From Rhodobacterales bacterium (lineage in GTDB: Bacteria; Pseudomonadota; Alphaproteobacteria; Rhodobacterales; Rhodobacteraceae), in NCBI GenBank assembly GCA_002746935.1, contig PDRW01000028.1, positions 1 to 64,000 of the forward strand: a DNA stretch of 64,000 nucleotides. Reading direction: 5' to 3'. The position numbers and the translations under genes were made by a program. Shown one piece after another: positions 60,955 to 64,000 of the stretch; positions within the stretch are counted from its first letter, which is position 1, and the number at the start of each line of letters is the position of its first letter. The notes under the pieces are model-generated. The model did not search any database and was not told where the DNA came from. It saw nothing but the letters and a program-made list of their open reading frames with translations.

Positions 60955-62187
60955 TCACACGTCGTTCAGCGCACGTACCGCAATTTCGGTGACGCCCTCC
61001 ATCGCGTGCGCCGCTGCGCCCTTGGCCCACATCATGTCGTCCCATTTGTGAATCCGCACCTCCGGCGGCGGGGCATCGACCTGGAGCACCTGCGACCTCA
61101 TCATGTCGAGTGCGTCATCGGAATAGAGAAAATCGTGGCTCGTCCGTTCGCCCGAGACGATGATGAGCTCTGGATCGAACACGTTTACAAGGTTTGATAG
61201 CCCCATTGCAAATACCTGGCTGGCGCGATCGAGAATGGCCCGGGCTGTCTGGTCGCCGGCTTTTGCCGCTGAAAACAGCGCGTCGCGCTTTTCTTCGGCT
61301 GTGTTGCCGGGCAGGCCCGGCAGCTTTTCGCGGGCTTCGCGCAACAACGCGTAGTCGGCCACATAGGCCTCAAGGCACCCGCGCTGCCCGCACCGGCATA
61401 GCACCCCGTCGAGAGCCACCTTGGTATGGCCAAACTCGGCACCGCACCCGCGGGTGCCGCGATAGACCTGCCCGTCAATCACGATACCCATGCCGACACC
61501 ATTCTCGACCGTAACCACCAGAAAATCCCTGATCCCCCGCCCCTCGCCAAACAGCTGCTCGGCCTTGGCAACCGAATTGGCGTCATTGTCGAGGAAAACC
61601 GGCATGGCCAATGCGGCCTCCAGCATCTCGCGCAGCGCCACGTTGCGTTCGGTAAGAGAGGGCGACCAATGGACGAGCCCGGTCGGCACATCGACCACGC
61701 CCGAGATCCCGACCCCGAGGCCGGAAAGATCGCCAGTCAGACGGCCGGCCTTTGCCGCCGCTGCCCGCAAGGTCTTGACGATGCGCCGGACAAGATCCCG
61801 CGGTGGCATCTGTGCCTGTTCAAGCGCGGCGGTATGCTCGAAAAGCGTCGTGCCTTCGAAATCGACAAGGATCGTGTTGATCGTGCTGGCGGACACCTTG
61901 ATACCCGCCACGATATGCGCCGCCCCGCGTATCCTGAGCGAAACCCGCGGTCTGCCACGTCCGTTGGCGGCAGGTGCGCTTTCAGGGGCGACCTCTTCGA
62001 CCAGTCCGGCCTGAAGCAATTCGGCCGTTATCGCCGTTACCGTCGCCGGGCTCACACCGGTCGCCTGGGCGATGTCGATACGAGCGATCTGGCCGGCAGC
62101 CCGGATCACCGACACCACCTGATGCCGGTTCGCTTTCCGTGGATCGGTGCCTGAGACGGGCCTGTCTGGTCTTGCCACGGTTGTCAT
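60955..62187 (-). CDS. ROK-family transcriptional repressor (XylR/NagC-type)
   Basis: A 410-residue regulator. The N-terminal winged helix has RKANRHQVVSVIRAAGQIAR and SPATVTAITAELLQAGLV. The ROK sugar-sensing domain has GVGISGVVDVPTGLVHWSPS, FLDNDANSVAKAEQLFGEG and the zinc motif CRCGQRGCLEAYV. It lies between galM and the TRAP operon, facing away from the latter, and probably controls both. The kinase-type catalytic Asp region (DNDAN) is present, as in many ROK repressors. Confidence 0.9.
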   Translation of the reverse strand: MTTVARPDRPVSGTDPRKANRHQVVSVIRAAGQIARIDIAQATGVSPATVTAITAELLQAGLVEEVAPESAPAANGRGRPRVSLRIRGAAHIVAGIKVSASTINTILVDFEGTTLFEHTAALEQAQMPPRDLVRRIVKTLRAAAAKAGRLTGDLSGLGVGISGVVDVPTGLVHWSPSLTERNVALREMLEAALAMPVFLDNDANSVAKAEQLFGEGRGIRDFLVVTVENGVGMGIVIDGQVYRGTRGCGAEFGHTKVALDGVLCRCGQRGCLEAYVADYALLREAREKLPGLPGNTAEEKRDALFSAAKAGDQTARAILDRASQVFAMGLSNLVNVFDPELIIVSGERTSHDFLYSDDALDMMRSQVLQVDAPPPEVRIHKWDDMMWAKGAAAHAMEGVTEIAVRALNDV

Positions 62188-62481
62188 CCTCTGCTTGCTC
62201 TATTCTCTACACAAATCCATGGCTTCAGCGCAAATTCTGCTTGACGAAAAGATGATGCCGACTTCCCGGTGTCGTCTCCGAATCTGTCGGCCCGTCGCGC
62301 GTTGGCGCATCGGTTGCTCCAGCGTGGTCGCGGTTTCCTCCGCATGTGGCAAAAACACAAATCCGGGAGAAACCGTTTGAAAATTGTCTGTCGGCACTTA
62401 GTGTTGGCGGCAGCCCTGCGGCCATCCGGCTGACAGGAGCGACAAGACCAAGAAACGACCATCCAAGGGAGGAACAATCAT
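62188..62481. promoter_or_regulatory. Divergent control region between ROK gene and TRAP operon
   Basis: About 290 bases. On the plus strand a TTTGAAAATTGTC tract near 62380, about 100 bases before the TRAP gene, is the AT-richest part and a likely promoter. GGGAGGAAC gives the TRAP gene a strong ribosome site. I could not identify a convincing operator pair for the ROK protein. Confidence 0.4.
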
Positions 62482-63564
62482 ATGGAACGTCGTAGATTTC
62501 TGACCGGTGCCGCGATCGGTACCGCCGGTGCCGCACTGGCTGCCCCGGCGGTTGCCAAGGGCGGCAAGACCATGACCATCGTATCGACCTGGCCGCGGGA
62601 TTTCCCCGGTCTCGGCGTCTCGGCCCAGCGTCTCGCCCAGCGCATCACCGATCTCTCGGAGGGCGCGATCCAGACCGAGTATTTCGCCGCCGGTGAGCGC
62701 GTCGGCGCGCTCGACGTGTTCGACGAAGTTGCCTCCGGCAATTCCGACGCCTATATCGGCGCCGACTACTACTGGACCGGCAAGCACCCGGCGCTGGCCT
62801 ATTTCACCTCCGTGCCCTTCGGCATGACCTTTACCGAACTCAATTCCTGGATTCTCTACAGCGATGGAATGGCGCTCTGGGACAAGGTGCAGGACCAGTT
62901 CGGCCTCAAGGGCCTGCCCGCGGGCAACACCGGCACTCAAGCGGGGGGCTGGTTCAACAAGGAGATCGAAACGGTCGAAGACTTCAAGGGCCTGAAGATG
63001 CGCATGCCGGGCCTTGGCGGCCAGGTGTTGTCCAAGCTCGGCGCCTCGGCCGTGTCGCTGCCCGGCGGCCAGATCTACGAGAACCTCGTCTCCGGCACCA
63101 TTGACGCCACCGAGTGGGTCGGTCCCTATAACGACTACTTCATGAAGTTCTACGAGGCCGCCAAATTCTACTACACCGGCGGCATGCACGAGCCGGGCGC
63201 CCAGCTGTCACTGACCATGAACAAGTCCTGGTGGAGCTCGCTCTCCGATATTGAACAGGCGATCATCACCGCCGCGTCCCTCGAGGAAAACGCCAATTCC
63301 TACTTCGAGAACATGGCGCTGAACGGCGAATACCTCGCCAAGCTGATCGGTGAGCATGGCGTCGAGGTACGGACCTTCGATGAAGATACATGGGACAGCA
63401 TGGCCGAAGCCGCTGAAGAAGTTTTCGAAGAAGTCGCATCCTACGACGCGCTTGCCGCGGAAGTGAACGACGCGGTTCAGAAAAACATGCGTGAAATCGG
63501 CCGTGGCATAGCGATGTTCGAAGGTCAGTTCGTCAACGCACGCAACCGGATCCTCGACATCTGA
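62482..63564 (+). CDS. dctP: TRAP transporter solute-binding protein (DctP/TakP-type)
   Basis: A 360-residue periplasmic binding protein with a twin-arginine signal (MERRRFLTGAAIGTAGAALA). It resembles the TakP/2-keto acid class: TWPRDFPGLGVSAQRLAQRI, ADYYWTGKHPALAYFTSVPF, GFNK-like GGWFNKEIETVEDFKGLKMR (the conserved ligand Arg), and ATEWVGPYNDYFMKFYEAAK. Substrates of this class are 2-oxo acids or sugar acids; the xylose-type neighbours hint at a sugar acid, not proven. Confidence 0.93.
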   Translation: MERRRFLTGAAIGTAGAALAAPAVAKGGKTMTIVSTWPRDFPGLGVSAQRLAQRITDLSEGAIQTEYFAAGERVGALDVFDEVASGNSDAYIGADYYWTGKHPALAYFTSVPFGMTFTELNSWILYSDGMALWDKVQDQFGLKGLPAGNTGTQAGGWFNKEIETVEDFKGLKMRMPGLGGQVLSKLGASAVSLPGGQIYENLVSGTIDATEWVGPYNDYFMKFYEAAKFYYTGGMHEPGAQLSLTMNKSWWSSLSDIEQAIITAASLEENANSYFENMALNGEYLAKLIGEHGVEVRTFDEDTWDSMAEAAEEVFEEVASYDALAAEVNDAVQKNMREIGRGIAMFEGQFVNARNRILDI

Positions 63565-63589
63565 GGCCCGGCGTTTCGGCAACACAGCC

Positions 63590-63611
63590 AGGCGGGGCCA
63601 CGGCCCCGCCT
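63590..63611 (+). repeat. GC hairpin between TRAP binding protein and permease genes
   Basis: A perfect inverted repeat, GGCGGGGCC/GGCCCCGCC with an A/T closing pair, without a following T tract. Such hairpins after a binding-protein gene commonly protect the upstream mRNA so that the binding protein is made in excess over the permeases. Confidence 0.6.
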
Positions 63612-63682
63612 GCACCGGCGCAAGGGAAATCCCGCGCCCAAAAAGACCAACCGCGTGAAACGCGACCAAACAGGGGGAACAT

Positions 63683-64000
63683 ATGGCCAGCCTGACTGAG
63701 CACGACGAGCTTCCGCGTCACGGAAAGCCCGCACCCGTCGCCCGTACATTCGGATGGGCCATGCTGACACTGCTTGCGGCCTTCCTTGTAAACAACGTGC
63801 TGGTGGTCGGTTTCGGCCTGCCTGGCCTGCGCGGCATCGGAACCGAAGGTGGTGGGCTCGGCTGGGTCTCGGCGCTGCTCTATGTGGCCGCCCTTGGCGG
63901 CGCCTTCTGGATCATGGCGCTGCACCCCAACCGCTCGCTCCGCTGGGACGCGCATCTGGTGCACAGTTTCAACGTCTATCTGATCCGCGCGCTGTTCTGG
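63683..64000 (+). CDS. dctQ: TRAP transporter small permease subunit (DctQ), partial
   Basis: The first 106 codons of a membrane protein, cut by the window edge. It opens MASLTEHDELPRHGKPAPVA, with GGGGGAA as ribosome site seven bases upstream. Two hydrophobic segments are visible (WAMLTLLAAFLVNNVLVVGF; LGWVSALLYVAALGGAFWIM) and the sequence then continues WDAHLVHSFNVYLIRALFW. The N-terminal extension is as in TakQ-like permeases. Identity rests on position and topology. Confidence 0.75.
   Translation, partial: MASLTEHDELPRHGKPAPVARTFGWAMLTLLAAFLVNNVLVVGFGLPGLRGIGTEGGGLGWVSALLYVAALGGAFWIMALHPNRSLRWDAHLVHSFNVYLIRALFW

Overview
The window is a piece of a GC-rich alphaproteobacterial chromosome, most likely from the Rhodobacterales (Roseobacter-type). 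The evidence is the order and sequence of the housekeeping genes (grpE-hrcA/rph-rdgB-hemW, parB-parA-rsmG-mnmG-mnmE-rho-hemJ, maf-aroE-coaE-dnaQ, secB, fxsA, timA, mltA, rimP-nusA-ylxR-infB), the NDUFAF5-type methyltransferase and UbiG, and the TRAP transporter with a Tat signal. Between hemJ and maf lies a cluster of DnaA-box-like sequences in AT-rich DNA, with two perfect parS palindromes and parAB close by. The window therefore very probably contains the chromosomal replication origin.

Layout. 1-650: debris of two insertion sequences (IS630 C-terminus, IS110 N-terminus). 653-6824: a CRISPR array of 96 repeats and 95 spacers. 6825-14671: a complete subtype I-C cas locus (cas3-[255-nt gap]-cas5-cas8c-cas7-cas4-cas1-cas2), all on the minus strand and reading towards the leader and array. 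15259-25000: grpE/hrcA, the rph-rdgB-hemW operon, parAB and the tRNA-modification genes. 24980-29996: rho, hemJ, oriC and the maf-aroE-coaE-dnaQ operon. 30-43 kb: protein export, cell wall, HslUV, haem and quinone genes. 43-48.6 kb: the rimP-nusA-ylxR-infB operon with a terminator in its leader. 48.7-58 kb: argJ/mutT, a parvulin, secA, a periplasmic/OmpA pair and radC. 58-64 kb: a sugar locus (xylulokinase, aldose epimerase, ROK repressor) next to the start of a TRAP operon that runs off the window.

The CRISPR locus is the most interesting part. Neighbouring cas genes from cas5 to cas7, and cas4 to cas1, overlap by four bases. Cas3 and cas5 are instead separated by 255 bases that hold an AT-rich promoter-like patch, a 68-codon reading frame and a degenerate CRISPR repeat. 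That repeat matches the handle half of the array repeat at 14 of 16 positions, directly upstream of cas5. This is the architecture of an RNA-based cas regulator or CRISPR-guarded toxin-antitoxin RNA (CreR/CreTA-like). Cas8c is broken by a frame disruption in the middle, but the internal start for the small subunit Cas11c, with a strong Shine-Dalgarno, is downstream of the lesion and intact. The array records repeated encounters with the same targets: two exact non-adjacent duplicate spacers, one adjacent near-duplicate, and several related pairs, one of which differs mainly at codon-wobble spacing.
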